Under the pieces are notes generated by a model, which was not told where the DNA came from, made no database searches, and saw nothing but the letters and a program-made list of their open reading frames with translations. Below, one piece after another: positions 25,952 through 35,147 of a stretch of 64,000 nt of DNA. Source of the stretch: UBA4877 sp002399285 (GTDB lineage: Bacteria; Bacillota; Thermoanaerobacteria; Thermoanaerobacterales; UBA4877); the NCBI GenBank assembly GCA_036771835.1, contig DAIPGN010000012.1:1-64000 (forward strand), in the 5' to 3' direction. Position 1 is the stretch's first letter; the number at the start of each line of letters is the position of its first letter. Both the position numbers and the translations under genes were made by a program.

Positions 25952-26433
25952 TATTCCGCCTCCTTTATCAATTTCATGACATCGGTACCGTTTTCATCCG
26001 GTACCCTTCTGGCTTCGCATTCGATGCCCATGGCTTCCAGTTTTTCAAAGGCGGCAATATCCTCTTCGTCTACTGAAATGGCGGAAGATATTTGTTTTTT
26101 GCCTTCTTTGAAATGCATATTTCCTATATTTAATTTTTTAATTGGAATACCGCCTTCGGCAAGCTTGACAATGACGCTTACCTCCCTTGCTATTATAAAG
26201 ACATTTTGGCTAGGCCCGGCCTTAGGAAGCTTTTTTATGGCTTCCTCGACGCTGAAATACCGTGTGCCTACTCCATGGGGAGCGGCCATGTCGAGCAGAA
26301 TCTGCTGAGTCTTATCTCCACAGACCTTGTCGTCGACCACAACTATCAGGTTGGCATTGACCTCCGAACACCATGTCACGGCAACCTGTCCATGTATCAG
26401 CCTGTTATCGATCCTTGTCAGTACGATCGGCAT
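25951..26433 (-). CDS. PTS mannose-family EIIB
   Basis: The 160-residue product is a mannose-type EIIB; TRIDNRLIHGQV places the phosphorylated His at residue 14. It transfers phosphate from EIIA to the sugar. ATG at 26433 follows AAAGGAGATG; the upstream ATG at 26454 has no ribosome site. It is the first gene of the operon, 28 bp behind a sigma-54 promoter. Confidence 0.92.
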   Translation of the reverse strand: MPIVLTRIDNRLIHGQVAVTWCSEVNANLIVVVDDKVCGDKTQQILLDMAAPHGVGTRYFSVEEAIKKLPKAGPSQNVFIIAREVSVIVKLAEGGIPIKKLNIGNMHFKEGKKQISSAISVDEEDIAAFEKLEAMGIECEARRVPDENGTDVMKLIKEAE

Positions 26434-26460
26434 TTTTTCATCTCCTTTCGGCATTTATAC

Positions 26461-26478
26461 ATGCAAAATTCGTGCCAA
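26461..26478 (-). promoter_or_regulatory. Sigma-54 (-24/-12) promoter of the mannose-PTS operon
   Basis: Minus strand reads TTGGCACgaattTTGCAT, matching the TGGCAC-N5-TTGC consensus exactly. With a LevR-type activator encoded immediately upstream, this is the standard LevR/sigma-54 control of mannose-family PTS operons. Confidence 0.9.
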
Positions 26479-26500
26479 TCAGTGTAATACATAGATATAA

Positions 26501-26530
26501 TAAAAAGATGCCCAATTCATTTGAACATCT
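26501..26530 (-). terminator. Terminator of the levR-type gene
   Basis: AGATGCCCAA (26506-26515) pairs with TTGAACATCT (26521-26530) with G-T wobbles, and the minus strand continues TTTTTA. It separates the activator from the PTS promoter. Confidence 0.65.
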
Positions 26531-26585
26531 CCAATTTATACTATTCTAATATTATCCGAGGGTTTACGATTTATTATTCGTAATA

Positions 26586-29342
26586 TCATAACTTAAAGTC
26601 ATTGATTTTTAAATTGATTATGTCATAAATATAGGCGATCTCCGATACGGGTACCTCGACTTTGTAAACGTCCGCTATGACACTGAAGGATTCCTCTGCA
26701 AAATTTATGAACTGTCCATGACACTGTTTGAATTCATCCAGCCCTTTATATGACGTTATCGGTTCCTTCATCACCAATCTCTCTATAAGGCAGCTTATAT
26801 GAATATACAAACTTATCTTCAGATCGTTGGTGAAATTCATCTTTAATTTTCGCTCAAGGTCATTTATAATGATCTCGACCTGATCGATTATCTTATTGGA
26901 ATTCAATATGGTTATATTCTCTATAACATTCTGCAGCGAAAATAATTTTACTATGGCTTGGTTGATCTTCTCTATTTCCTCATCGTCCGCAATATTTTTC
27001 AGCGCCCCCTTGAGGATGCTGTAGCCCTTGCTGAGTATCAGGTCTTCCAAGGACAAATATTGTATCTCCCTGATCCCGGGATCGATCGTTCCTATTATCA
27101 GTTTCACTTCATATTCCTTGAATATCTTATCGCCGATCCCATTTCCGCTGAGTTTATTATAGTCATAGGCAATTATCTCTATATCGTTGCCCGTAAGACA
27201 TTTGGCAAGCAGATCCCTTATCTTTACCGCGACTCCTATGCCCGTCATGCAGGTCACGATTATGGCATTTCTCTTGTTTCTGTTATATTTAATGAATTTA
27301 TACCTGTTGTTATTTTCGGCCACGGATTCCGATACGATCTTCTCCAACTCTTCTCCTCTCATTATCCTGTTGCCTACTTCTATAGCCAATTGAGTGGTGA
27401 TATTATTTACAATACCTATATCCCCGTCCACAATATCCACAATAGATCCATATATCTCCTCCAGCGAGCCCATGTCCACCAATATGACGACTCCCGGCGA
27501 CGTATTTATCCCTTTTAAATAACTGCTTATTTTATTCATGATCTCCTGAATAGGCATTTCTATGGGCATATCAAAGGCTTCGAAAATAAACTGCCCCAGC
27601 AGCCTGTTTGCGACGCTTGCGATACTGCTCGCAGTAGAATATCCGTGAGAGATGATCACGGCGGTGATATTATTTTCGTTATTCTCCTGGTTAAACGTAT
27701 TTATATATAACGTGAAGTAAATTAATATAAGCCTGTCGGTCTTCATGTCAAGATTGACCTCAATGAGTCCCGCCAACTTTTTGGCAATTAAGAATTCCTT
27801 GGGGAAGACGTCTTCTATGATACTTAAAGCCGTCTCAAAATCATAGCCGCCCTCGAGTTTTTTCGTGGTGCCGTCGTACATGATATTTATCAGGTAAGTA
27901 AAGACAATGGATGCGTTGCCGTAGTATTTGATCCCGTATAGGTTCTCCATGATCTCCAGGATATTTTGTATGACCTTTTTAGTTTCATTATAAAAGACGT
28001 TGTCGCTATAATTCTCAATATCCTTAAAGATAATTTTATCCAAAATCCTATCTATAGTCATGGTCATTTTATTCCTGAAATCCCTTATATTGATTTTATT
28101 GTCTTTATGATCCCGAATGGTATCAAGCAGTATCTTCGTCTCTTCATCTATCGGGGAGTCTTCAAACACCCCGCTGGAGTCATAACCTTTGGGGGTGTCT
28201 TTGGACACGAACATGCTGCTGAATATGCTTCCCGTTAAAATTAGATCGTTTTTCGTTCTGATCTCCTCAGGCAGATCGTACAGATGTATTTTGACTATTT
28301 TGGCGCTGTCCATTACGCCGGCGCCATAAGCCGAGGCGCAGCTGTATTTGATCATATTCTTCAGTCTTCCTACATTTCCCGATATATCAGCCTTCAATAG
28401 TATATCCATTACCTGCTTGCCAACAACGACGTCTATCCCGATATTTTTAGCTTCTTCCTGATAAAAATCGTATATCATCTGCATTTTTTCTTTGACAGGT
28501 CTTCCGAATAGATCCGGAATATCTACAATTAAAGGTATGCGGCGTAAAAACGTGTTGATGAGATTCAAAGATGGTTTTTCCGTTGTGGCAAAGATAAATC
28601 TTACCTTTGATGACCTCCAGTTATTGGACTCTCCCAGCCTCCTGAATATTCCCTTATCGAGAAACAGGAAGAGTTTCTCCTGGCCCTCCGGAGGCAGCCT
28701 GTGGACCTCGTCCAAAAACAGATAGCCCCCGTCGGCCTCTTCCAGCAGTCCTATTTTATCCTTATCGGCGCCTGTAAAAGCGCCCTTTACATAGCCGAAT
28801 AAATTTGCCGACAGCAGTTCGGGGTTGTCCGCATATTCCGCACAGTTGAATATGACGTAAGGGGCGTCATCCGATATTACTTTATTATTCTTTGCATATT
28901 CATAAACGACCTGCGCCATGAAACTTTTGCCTGTGCCGCTGTTTCCTACGAGAAGCAAAGGAAGGCCGTCGGGAGGATATGCGGCGGCAGATTTGCACAT
29001 TTTGACCTGCTCTCTGAGGCTTCCGCGGCTGCCGATCATCTTGCCAAAGGGATCGGACTTTTCGGCTGCCGCTGCCCTTTCGACTTTCGCAGGCCCGGCC
29101 GATTTGTGCAATGCGTCGCTGCTCTCATAGACGTCCCTGTCTATAAAATAAACGGGTTTGGTATTGATTTTTATCGCTTTGCCTTCCGTATACAATTCAT
29201 TCAGCAAATGACTGGCGGCGTTTCTCTTTATATTTATTCCCTTTGCTATTTCGCCGGCCGTTACGCCTCTCTTTTTGTTATTGCACAGCTCTAAAGACAT
29301 GGCCTTTAACAAATCATATACCTTATCCTTGTTTCTCATCAT
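26586..29342 (-). CDS. LevR-type sigma-54 activator with PRD and PTS-like domains
   Basis: The 918-residue protein has the LevR layout: N-terminal winged helix (about 5-65), AAA+ domain with Walker A GNSGTGKS (133-140), a canonical GAFTGA loop (187-192) and FLDEVHR Walker B (209-215), then a first PRD domain, an EIIA-Man-like domain (ISHGYSTASS), an EIIB-like domain (VTCMTGIGVAVKIRD, with cysteine) and a C-terminal PRD. Phosphorylation of such domains by the PTS tunes activation. It should drive the sigma-54 promoter at 26461-26478. It is transcribed in the same direction as the operon but ends in its own terminator. ATG-ATG start after GGAAGG. Confidence 0.93.
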   Translation of the reverse strand: MMRNKDKVYDLLKAMSLELCNNKKRGVTAGEIAKGINIKRNAASHLLNELYTEGKAIKINTKPVYFIDRDVYESSDALHKSAGPAKVERAAAAEKSDPFGKMIGSRGSLREQVKMCKSAAAYPPDGLPLLLVGNSGTGKSFMAQVVYEYAKNNKVISDDAPYVIFNCAEYADNPELLSANLFGYVKGAFTGADKDKIGLLEEADGGYLFLDEVHRLPPEGQEKLFLFLDKGIFRRLGESNNWRSSKVRFIFATTEKPSLNLINTFLRRIPLIVDIPDLFGRPVKEKMQMIYDFYQEEAKNIGIDVVVGKQVMDILLKADISGNVGRLKNMIKYSCASAYGAGVMDSAKIVKIHLYDLPEEIRTKNDLILTGSIFSSMFVSKDTPKGYDSSGVFEDSPIDEETKILLDTIRDHKDNKINIRDFRNKMTMTIDRILDKIIFKDIENYSDNVFYNETKKVIQNILEIMENLYGIKYYGNASIVFTYLINIMYDGTTKKLEGGYDFETALSIIEDVFPKEFLIAKKLAGLIEVNLDMKTDRLILIYFTLYINTFNQENNENNITAVIISHGYSTASSIASVANRLLGQFIFEAFDMPIEMPIQEIMNKISSYLKGINTSPGVVILVDMGSLEEIYGSIVDIVDGDIGIVNNITTQLAIEVGNRIMRGEELEKIVSESVAENNNRYKFIKYNRNKRNAIIVTCMTGIGVAVKIRDLLAKCLTGNDIEIIAYDYNKLSGNGIGDKIFKEYEVKLIIGTIDPGIREIQYLSLEDLILSKGYSILKGALKNIADDEEIEKINQAIVKLFSLQNVIENITILNSNKIIDQVEIIINDLERKLKMNFTNDLKISLYIHISCLIERLVMKEPITSYKGLDEFKQCHGQFINFAEESFSVIADVYKVEVPVSEIAYIYDIINLKINDFKL

Positions 29343-29430
29343 GCTTATCCTGTTACCTTCCTTTGTTGAAGATTAAATTCTTTATTTCAAAGGTCAATGG
29401 CAAATGTACCTAAAATAGTCTGCCACAGTT

Positions 29431-29480
29431 TGCAGACAAACCGGCAGGCCGTGACAAAGCCGCTTCGGCATCGGCCTGAG
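29431..29480 (+). repeat. Intergenic hairpin repeat, copy C
   Basis: Contains GCAGACAAACCGG, CAGGCCGTGACAAA and the end GGCATCGGCCTGAG. CAGGCCG and CGGCCTG form the stem with an inner GCCG-CTT-CGGC hairpin. It is the cleanest short copy of the family. Confidence 0.75.
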
Positions 29481-29543
29481 TCTATTATACCCCATTTAAA
29501 CTTCATATGCTAAGAAATCACCGGTTTCCGGCGATCATAAATA

Positions 29544-29572
29544 TTTACAGATCGCAGTGAATATGATATTAT
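29544..29572 (+). promoter_or_regulatory. Sigma-A promoter
   Basis: TTTACA (29544-29549), a 17-bp spacer and TATTAT (29567-29572), about 70 bp before the uncharacterised gene at 29643. Confidence 0.6.
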
Positions 29573-29642
29573 AAATGATAAGTAGTAAGTAGTAAGTTAT
29601 ACCCAAATATTCCCATAGTATGTCGATGAGGAGATGTATATC

Positions 29643-30647
29643 ATGGCCGATCTTAAACTGTCCCAAAGCTTTTCGCTGATCGCTTTAAATGCACAGGACA
29701 GTCTCTATATGACGACCGCGAAGAAGGCGGCGCTCCGCTGCATGGCGGCCTCGGTAATTCTGGAGATTTATCTGGAAGGCGGCTTTATGCAAAGCGGCGA
29801 CAAACTGTCGGCAAAGCGCGGCACCGACGACCTGAGCAATCTGCTGCCCTACCGCGATGCGGTTTTGGACCCCTTGATCCGCAGAGATCCTAAGATAAAC
29901 AGAAATCTGAATTGGTGGCTGAAAAGAGCCTCGGCGCTTCCCATGGGAAAACTTGCGCAGCTCGAGTATGCCATGGCAGATTCCCTCAAGTATATGGACC
30001 TATTAGAGGAGATCCCCCAGCTCCTGGGGTGCGATCTATATTATGTGACCTCCGGCGTTTCCGTAAGGGAATACCGCGGCGACATCGATGAATACTCGGC
30101 GCAAACAGAGTATATCCGGGCGGAAATACTGGAGGACGGCTCTGTGACGGACGAGACTATCTGCATGCTGTGGCTGCTCCGTGAGAGCGGGTGCATGCAC
30201 GACTTCTTCTCACGGAACGAGCTGGAAAAGGTGGCCGTGAGGATGGACGGCCTGGCCCACAGCTCGCCCCTCGCCAAGCAGATATATCCCATGCGCATAC
30301 ACCGCGGCGCCGAGCTGGCCATAAAGGAAATGCTGCACATGAAAAGCGCCGTCCTGACGACCCCCATGGGAAGCGGCATAAATTTTGCCTTCCCCATACT
30401 GGAGCGCTCGCACTCCGTCTTTATAGATACGGAGGAATGGTTCCCCGATCCGCAGAAGAGGCTGGAAGACGTGGAGGCCAGGCTGTCCGGCAACGGCCAC
30501 GTCTATAAGACGATCAGCCGAAACGGACCCGTATCGCTGATAAAAATAGACAATATTATCTATGAAGCGGTGCCCCAGGCAATAACGGTCAGCAGGGTGC
30601 CCATCCACGGCGTCCGCCTTCTTCCGAGATACCCGGGAGCGGTATAA
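29643..30647 (+). CDS. Uncharacterised cytoplasmic protein coupled to a MerR-type gene
   Basis: The product is 334 residues from the chosen ATG at 29643, which sits eleven bases after GAGGAG (the ATG at 29634 overlaps that site). It has no signal peptide or clear membrane segment. The N-terminal 50 residues (SFSLIALNAQDSLYM then CMAASVILEIYLEGGF) faintly recall GPP34/GOLPH3-type helical proteins. A glycine-containing TTPMGSGINF segment lies near residue 240. I do not recognise the family. Its stop codon overlaps the start of a MerR-type regulator gene (TAATG), so the two are translationally coupled and probably act together. Confidence 0.6.
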   Translation: MADLKLSQSFSLIALNAQDSLYMTTAKKAALRCMAASVILEIYLEGGFMQSGDKLSAKRGTDDLSNLLPYRDAVLDPLIRRDPKINRNLNWWLKRASALPMGKLAQLEYAMADSLKYMDLLEEIPQLLGCDLYYVTSGVSVREYRGDIDEYSAQTEYIRAEILEDGSVTDETICMLWLLRESGCMHDFFSRNELEKVAVRMDGLAHSSPLAKQIYPMRIHRGAELAIKEMLHMKSAVLTTPMGSGINFAFPILERSHSVFIDTEEWFPDPQKRLEDVEARLSGNGHVYKTISRNGPVSLIKIDNIIYEAVPQAITVSRVPIHGVRLLPRYPGAV

Positions 30648-30901
30648 TGTCCAGGAAGCGCTCAATGGAGACCATATCGGCATCCGGCACGGTGTCCATA
30701 GGAGAATTGGCCAGGCTGACCGGCAGCCGCTACAGCACACTCAAGTATTATGCGGAGGAGGGCATACTGCCGTTCATGCAGGCGGAGGAAAATCTGACGC
30801 GGCGTTTCGACAGGGAAGAGTCGATACAAAGGATCGAAGAGATACGATCGCTGAAAAGAGCGGGAATGAGCATCCCGCAAATCAAAGAAGCGCTGAAATA
30901 G
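30647..30901 (+). CDS. Minimal MerR-type HTH protein
   Basis: The 84-residue protein consists almost only of a MerR winged helix: VSIGELARLTGSRYSTLKYYAEEGIL (about residues 16-41) then RRFDREESIQRIEEIRSLKRAGMSIPQIKEAL (about 51-83). The long dimerisation helix and effector domain of full-length MerR proteins are absent. It overlaps the previous stop codon by one base and ends just before a terminator. It may be a DNA-binding partner or a small autoregulator; no target is visible beyond its own promoter. Confidence 0.8.
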   Translation: MSRKRSMETISASGTVSIGELARLTGSRYSTLKYYAEEGILPFMQAEENLTRRFDREESIQRIEEIRSLKRAGMSIPQIKEALK

Positions 30902-30911
30902 CAACCTGAAA

Positions 30912-30955
30912 GAAATCTCCCATCCTACAACAGGCGGGAGATTTCAATTTTTATT
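30912..30955. terminator. Bidirectional terminator
   Basis: GAAATCTCCC (30912-30921) pairs with GGGAGATTTC (30936-30945); T-rich sequence follows on the plus strand. It serves the MerR-type gene and the convergent fructose-PTS operon. Confidence 0.8.
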
Positions 30956-31406
30956 CTTCTACTAAATACCTAACTATATCTTCGGCCGTTTCAGCCGTGC
31001 TGACCCTGTGCAGAAGGTCGTCGTCGGCCAATTTCGCCGCGACCTTGGACAGCAGGACCAGATGATCCCTGGCGGAATTGGCGTCGTTGCTCACGCAGAA
31101 TAAAAATATGGTATTCACCTTTCCGTCATCCAGCGTCTCCCATTCTATATCATTTTTGAGCGTGGCTATGGCGATGCCTATCCTGGTGACGCTGCCGCTC
31201 TTGCCATGGGGTATCGCCACTCCGTTTCCTATGCCCGTAACTCCCTCCTGCTCTCTTAAGTATATATCCTGTACAAACTCGTCCACATCGTCTATATAGC
31301 CGTTCCCGCACAATATGGCGCTCATCTTTTTTATTGCGTCATCCTTGGACTTCGCTTCCAGACCTACCCTTATTATATTCTTATCCAATATCTCTTTCAG
31401 TTCCAT
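30951..31406 (-). CDS. PTS fructose-family EIIA
   Basis: The 151-residue protein is a fructose/mannitol-type EIIA. The phosphorylated histidine is His 67 in GVAIPHGKS; the LREQEGVTGIGNG run before it is typical. It is the last gene of a seven-gene sugar operon and would phosphorylate the operon's EIIB. It starts 22 bp after the aldolase gene. An NtrBC-type regulatory role (PtsN) is less likely because matching EIIB and EIIC genes are in the operon. Confidence 0.9.
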   Translation of the reverse strand: MELKEILDKNIIRVGLEAKSKDDAIKKMSAILCGNGYIDDVDEFVQDIYLREQEGVTGIGNGVAIPHGKSGSVTRIGIAIATLKNDIEWETLDDGKVNTIFLFCVSNDANSARDHLVLLSKVAAKLADDDLLHRVSTAETAEDIVRYLVEE

Positions 31407-31428
31407 GAGGTTATCCTCCCGTCAAGTA

Positions 31429-32292
31429 TTATCTGTATAAAGCAGCCTTGCCCAGCGAGCCGAACAGCTCCATCTTTTTGTGCACGACCTTTTTTGTCGC
31501 TTCGATCGACGGATTATAGACCTTGGGCGGTAAAAACGTCCCCGTTTCATTTAAGATGCTCGTGACCGTCTTGAAGAACTCCTGTTTGATATCGCTGGAA
31601 ATGTTCACCTTCTGAATGCCTGTCTCGCACGCCTTTCTTATCTCCTCATCGGGATTATCGCTTCCTCCGTGGAGCACCAGAGGTATGTCCGTTATCTTAT
31701 TGATCTCCCTCAATATGTCTATCTGCAGCTGCGGCTTGAAATTCTTGGGATATATTCCGTGGGCCGTACCGATGGCAACGGCCAGGGCATCCACGCCCGT
31801 GTTGCTTACGAAAGTGACCACGTCCTTGGGGTCGGTATATATGACGTTGTCCACCCCGCCCTCGTCGGAATTGTTCATAGTTCCGATAGTACCTATCTCG
31901 CCTTCTACGGATACGTTGGCCATATGGGCGATATCCGCAGTCTGCTTTGTTATCTTCATGTTATCCTCAAAGCTCATAGCCGAACCGTCGATCATGACCG
32001 ACGTAAATCCCGCCTGGATCGCCTTTACACATTCGCCTACAGTCTTGCCATGGTCAAGATGCAGGGTGAAGGGCACTCTGCTGTTCTCTATTCTCTTGGT
32101 CACATATTCAAAAAAGTAAGGCGTCGCGTAATTGAACTCGCCGGGCGCAAATTGAAGTATGGCCGGCGTATCGGTCGCTTCCGCCTCTTCCACGACCGCT
32201 CTCACCAGCGCCACATCCGTGGTGTTGAACGCGCCTACCGCAAAGGAATTCTCTTTAGCCACGTGCAGCATATCTTTTAAATTTAACAGCAT
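31429..32292 (-). CDS. Class II ketose-bisphosphate aldolase (FbaA/GatY/KbaY type)
   Basis: The 287-residue protein is a zinc class II aldolase. Expected features are HLDHG (Asp 80 and zinc ligand His 81), VEGEIGTIG, the second and third zinc histidines in GTAHGIY and LHGGSD, and a phosphate loop VNISSD. It cleaves fructose- or tagatose-1,6-bisphosphate-type substrates to triose phosphates. Placement in a PTS operon points to catabolism of the imported sugar rather than housekeeping glycolysis. Confidence 0.88.
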   Translation of the reverse strand: MLLNLKDMLHVAKENSFAVGAFNTTDVALVRAVVEEAEATDTPAILQFAPGEFNYATPYFFEYVTKRIENSRVPFTLHLDHGKTVGECVKAIQAGFTSVMIDGSAMSFEDNMKITKQTADIAHMANVSVEGEIGTIGTMNNSDEGGVDNVIYTDPKDVVTFVSNTGVDALAVAIGTAHGIYPKNFKPQLQIDILREINKITDIPLVLHGGSDNPDEEIRKACETGIQKVNISSDIKQEFFKTVTSILNETGTFLPPKVYNPSIEATKKVVHKKMELFGSLGKAALYR

Positions 32293-32464
32293 TATCTGAT
32301 AACCTCCCGAAAAATTATTTAAATATGGGATAAAGCATTTGACTTTATATATGCTTTATCCCACAATATCAAGTGAACTGTGCTTTCAATTAAGACCCAT
32401 ATTCTCTTTATTATAGTATATCAGGGAAGGATCGCTAAATACCACCCATTTATTAAATATGAAA

Positions 32465-32521
32465 CAGACTAACTTACAGACCGTGACAACTCTTGCAGCT
32501 GTGAAATTGGCATCAGTACTG
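32465..32521 (+). repeat. Intergenic hairpin repeat, diverged copy D
   Basis: Contains CAGACTAACTTACAGACCGTGACAA-type sequence (in two parts) and an AATTGGCATCAGTACTG end. It lies between EIIC and the aldolase gene inside the operon, where the 232-bp gap is otherwise empty. Confidence 0.5.
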
Positions 32522-32524
32522 CAC

Positions 32525-33613
32525 TTACTTCATTATCTCAAAAGAAATATCGTCTCCCGAGTCATCGTCATTGATCTCATAACCCAGATCATCAAACTCT
32601 TCATCTTCCTTTGTAACATTTTTCTTTATCAGCGACAATACCACGCCCGTGATGACGCTGCCGATCGCCAGGCATATCAATGCCTTCGCCGGATGATTGA
32701 AGAACGGGAACGCTATAAAGCCTCCGTTGGGAAGCGGCGACGAGACGCCCCAGCTCATTGAAAGTCCGCCTGCGACCGCAGAACCTATTACGCAGGAAAC
32801 TATGACTCTTACCAAATCGCGGGCCGCTATCGGGATAACGCCTTCCGTGATCATGACGCAGCCCATGGGAACCGCTGACTTTAATGCCTCGATCTCGGCA
32901 CGGGTATACTTCTTTCTTGTCAGGATCGCAGAGATCGCAATGCCGAACGGCGGTATCATTGATCCTAAGAACTGGCATACCTTCGCATCGCCGATGCCCT
33001 CGGCAAGCAGCGCGTTACAGTAAGCCGTAGCTACCTTATTGACCGGGCCGCCGAAATCAAACGTGGCCATACCTCCCACGATAGCGCCGTATAAGAATTT
33101 AGCTCCGCCCGACAGAGACGTCAGGAAGTTTGTCATAATGGTAGTAAACCAGTTTATGGGCGCGCCCAGAACCGCAAACATAATGAGCGCGGAGATCGAG
33201 GTCGCCAAAAACGGTATGATTATTACCGGAATGATCCCCGTCAAGCTCTTTGGAAGCTTAACATATTTCTTTATCAAGAGGACCAGATAACCAACCAACA
33301 GACCGCCGACAAGGCCGCCGATAAAGCCTGCCTTGATCTGATTGGAGATCAGACCTATTATCAAACCGGGCGCCAACGCCGGCCTGTCGGCTACCGAGAA
33401 TGCTGTGTAGGCGCAGAGTATAGGCACCATCAGGGACATCCCCAATTGACCGGTGGTATACATCCAATATCCAAAGCCCGTCGTACCAAGGTTGTCCACA
33501 CTGGAACCCGCCAGCGCTCTCCCTATTGCCATTGTCAGCCCGGAAGCAACGACCAGCGGGATCATGTAACTGATACCTGTCAGAATATGTTTTTTAATAT
33601 CTCCAAATTTCAT
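32525..33613 (-). CDS. PTS fructose-family EIIC
   Basis: The 362-residue membrane protein has the fructose EIIC pattern: GISYMIPLVVASGLTMAIGRA near the N-terminus, an ALAPGLIIGLISNQIKAGFIGG loop, and the conserved GGPVNKVATAY segment. It carries about nine to ten helices and ends in an acidic tail. It starts immediately after the EIIB stop codon. Sugar identity is not readable; fructose-like or a hexitol/ketose is possible. Confidence 0.9.
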   Translation of the reverse strand: MKFGDIKKHILTGISYMIPLVVASGLTMAIGRALAGSSVDNLGTTGFGYWMYTTGQLGMSLMVPILCAYTAFSVADRPALAPGLIIGLISNQIKAGFIGGLVGGLLVGYLVLLIKKYVKLPKSLTGIIPVIIIPFLATSISALIMFAVLGAPINWFTTIMTNFLTSLSGGAKFLYGAIVGGMATFDFGGPVNKVATAYCNALLAEGIGDAKVCQFLGSMIPPFGIAISAILTRKKYTRAEIEALKSAVPMGCVMITEGVIPIAARDLVRVIVSCVIGSAVAGGLSMSWGVSSPLPNGGFIAFPFFNHPAKALICLAIGSVITGVVLSLIKKNVTKEDEEFDDLGYEINDDDSGDDISFEIMK

Positions 33614-33614
33614 A

Positions 33615-33935
33615 TCAGTTCTTCTCCTTTTCTAATAGTCTCTCTACTTTTTGAATAAATCCAATTGGGTTCTTGATAAGCGATGAAGTATCGATCTTGA
33701 TGACTTTTTTCCCTTTAAAGCGATCCATTCCATTGATAGCAATATCTATTGCCAAAATGACGACGTCGGCTTCCGCGATATCCTTTGCGGTCAATTCGTT
33801 TTCTACTCCGATCGTCCCCTGCGTCTCGCAGTGAATGGTGTGTCCCCTGACTTCCGCGCTTTTCACTAATTTCTCGCGGGCGATATAGGTATGAGCTATT
33901 CCTGCCGTGCATGCGGCGACCCCTACTATTTTCAT
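33615..33935 (-). CDS. PTS fructose-family EIIB
   Basis: The 106-residue protein is a free-standing fructose-type EIIB. The phosphocysteine is Cys 9 in ACTAGIAHTY. It receives phosphate from the EIIA at the end of the operon and hands it to the sugar in EIIC. Confidence 0.92.
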   Translation of the reverse strand: MKIVGVAACTAGIAHTYIAREKLVKSAEVRGHTIHCETQGTIGVENELTAKDIAEADVVILAIDIAINGMDRFKGKKVIKIDTSSLIKNPIGFIQKVERLLEKEKN

Positions 33936-33978
33936 CGTGCCTGCCTCCTTTCCCTCGTAATGTAAGCTTGCTTCTCTA

Positions 33979-35061
33979 TCATAAATTCATAGGCTGCCCT
34001 ATAATCACCCTTGCATCGGGCGATGCCAGCTTCAAATCGTGACATCCGCAAGGGATCAACGCTCCGTGGCCCTGGATCAGCTTTACCGATCCATCCCTCC
34101 ACTTAAGGTTTACGTCATTATCGACCGCGATCATTATCCTGTGCCCGTCAAAAGCCGGTAAAGCAAACCCGCCCTTAACGTCGACGACCTGCATGCCGAA
34201 CGCATTGGTATCCGAGCCGCCTATCATCTGGGTCGACTTGCTTTCATTCTGCGTTATAACTTCCTTAGGCCTCATGATCACCTTTTCCCGTATTCCCTGC
34301 TGTGAATAAGTTGCAAAGTCAAACAAATTTATACCTTCATCAACGGAAAGTCCGCTGTACATCTCTTCATCGGTCAAAATAACGCCGTTTATATTTCTTT
34401 CGGCCCGGATCGTTATGTCGCTGCACTCGTGTATCTCCACGAAGAGACATCCCGGACCCACCGCATGCGGCATTCCCGCCGGTATCAATATGACGTCTCC
34501 CTCTTTTACCGGTATCTGGTGAAGACAGTCCACCATCCTATCCACATCCTGCTTTTCACACAGATCCCGCCACAGTTTCCTTGTCACATGCTCTTTAAAG
34601 CCCGCGTATACGCAGTTCTCTTTGCCCTCTACTCTTCTGGTCCTCGCAATATACCAGGCCTCCGTCTTCCCGCAGATGCCGCCGAAATATTTTTTTGCAT
34701 CGGCCTCCGTCGGATGGCACTGAAGGACAAGACGGACTATCGTATCCCCCGCTCTGGCAAGCACCGATAAATTATTGGGATTTCGCCTGTTGTAATTCTC
34801 GCCGAGAATGCCGTCGGGATCTTCCGCTATGATATCCCTCAATGATACCGACCCCTGCTCAGGTATCGTCCTGCTGACGGCATATCCGTCCTCATGGCCC
34901 TTGGATATGGCGCCTATGGACGTCACAAGCAGCTCTTCGGCATTATGTCCGTCCTCGGCCGTGTCCATCCTTCTCCACTCATTTAAAAGTTTACCGCCTA
35001 TATACGGCCGGGTTATCCTGTCATCGCCAAAAAGAATCGGCTTACTGCTCCACTCGCTCAT
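33979..35061 (-). CDS. Class I mannose-6-phosphate isomerase-like cupin enzyme
   Basis: The 360-residue product resembles type I phosphomannose isomerase. Metal-site segments are LQCHPTEADAKKYFGG, KTEAWYIA and AGMPHAVGPGCLFVEIHECSD, followed by TIRAERN. Such enzymes interconvert mannose-6-phosphate and fructose-6-phosphate; divergent members act on other aldose/ketose phosphates. ATG at 35061 is chosen because GGGAGAGGA precedes it; the longer frame adds a basic extension without a ribosome site. It lies between the LarA-like and EIIB genes. Confidence 0.8.
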   Translation of the reverse strand: MSEWSSKPILFGDDRITRPYIGGKLLNEWRRMDTAEDGHNAEELLVTSIGAISKGHEDGYAVSRTIPEQGSVSLRDIIAEDPDGILGENYNRRNPNNLSVLARAGDTIVRLVLQCHPTEADAKKYFGGICGKTEAWYIARTRRVEGKENCVYAGFKEHVTRKLWRDLCEKQDVDRMVDCLHQIPVKEGDVILIPAGMPHAVGPGCLFVEIHECSDITIRAERNINGVILTDEEMYSGLSVDEGINLFDFATYSQQGIREKVIMRPKEVITQNESKSTQMIGGSDTNAFGMQVVDVKGGFALPAFDGHRIMIAVDNDVNLKWRDGSVKLIQGHGALIPCGCHDLKLASPDARVIIGQPMNL

Positions 35062-35147
35062 GATCCTGTCCTCTCCCTTCTTCATTAAAATGTCTGTTTT
35101 TCGCATCCTTAGATAGAACTTCATTCATAGATGCGTGTTATATCAAA

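Larger units (their letters stand above)
29343..29642. other. Divergent intergenic region with repeat and promoter
   Basis: This 300-bp gap carries hairpin repeat copy C (29431-29480), the rightward promoter at 29544-29572, and a short run of AGTAGTAAGT direct repeats near 29580-29597 that looks like low-complexity DNA. No additional gene is visible. Confidence 0.5.

Noticed and set aside
29575..29600. AGTAGTAAGT tandem repeat
   Set aside because: Too short and low in complexity to be a repeat element; no function implied.
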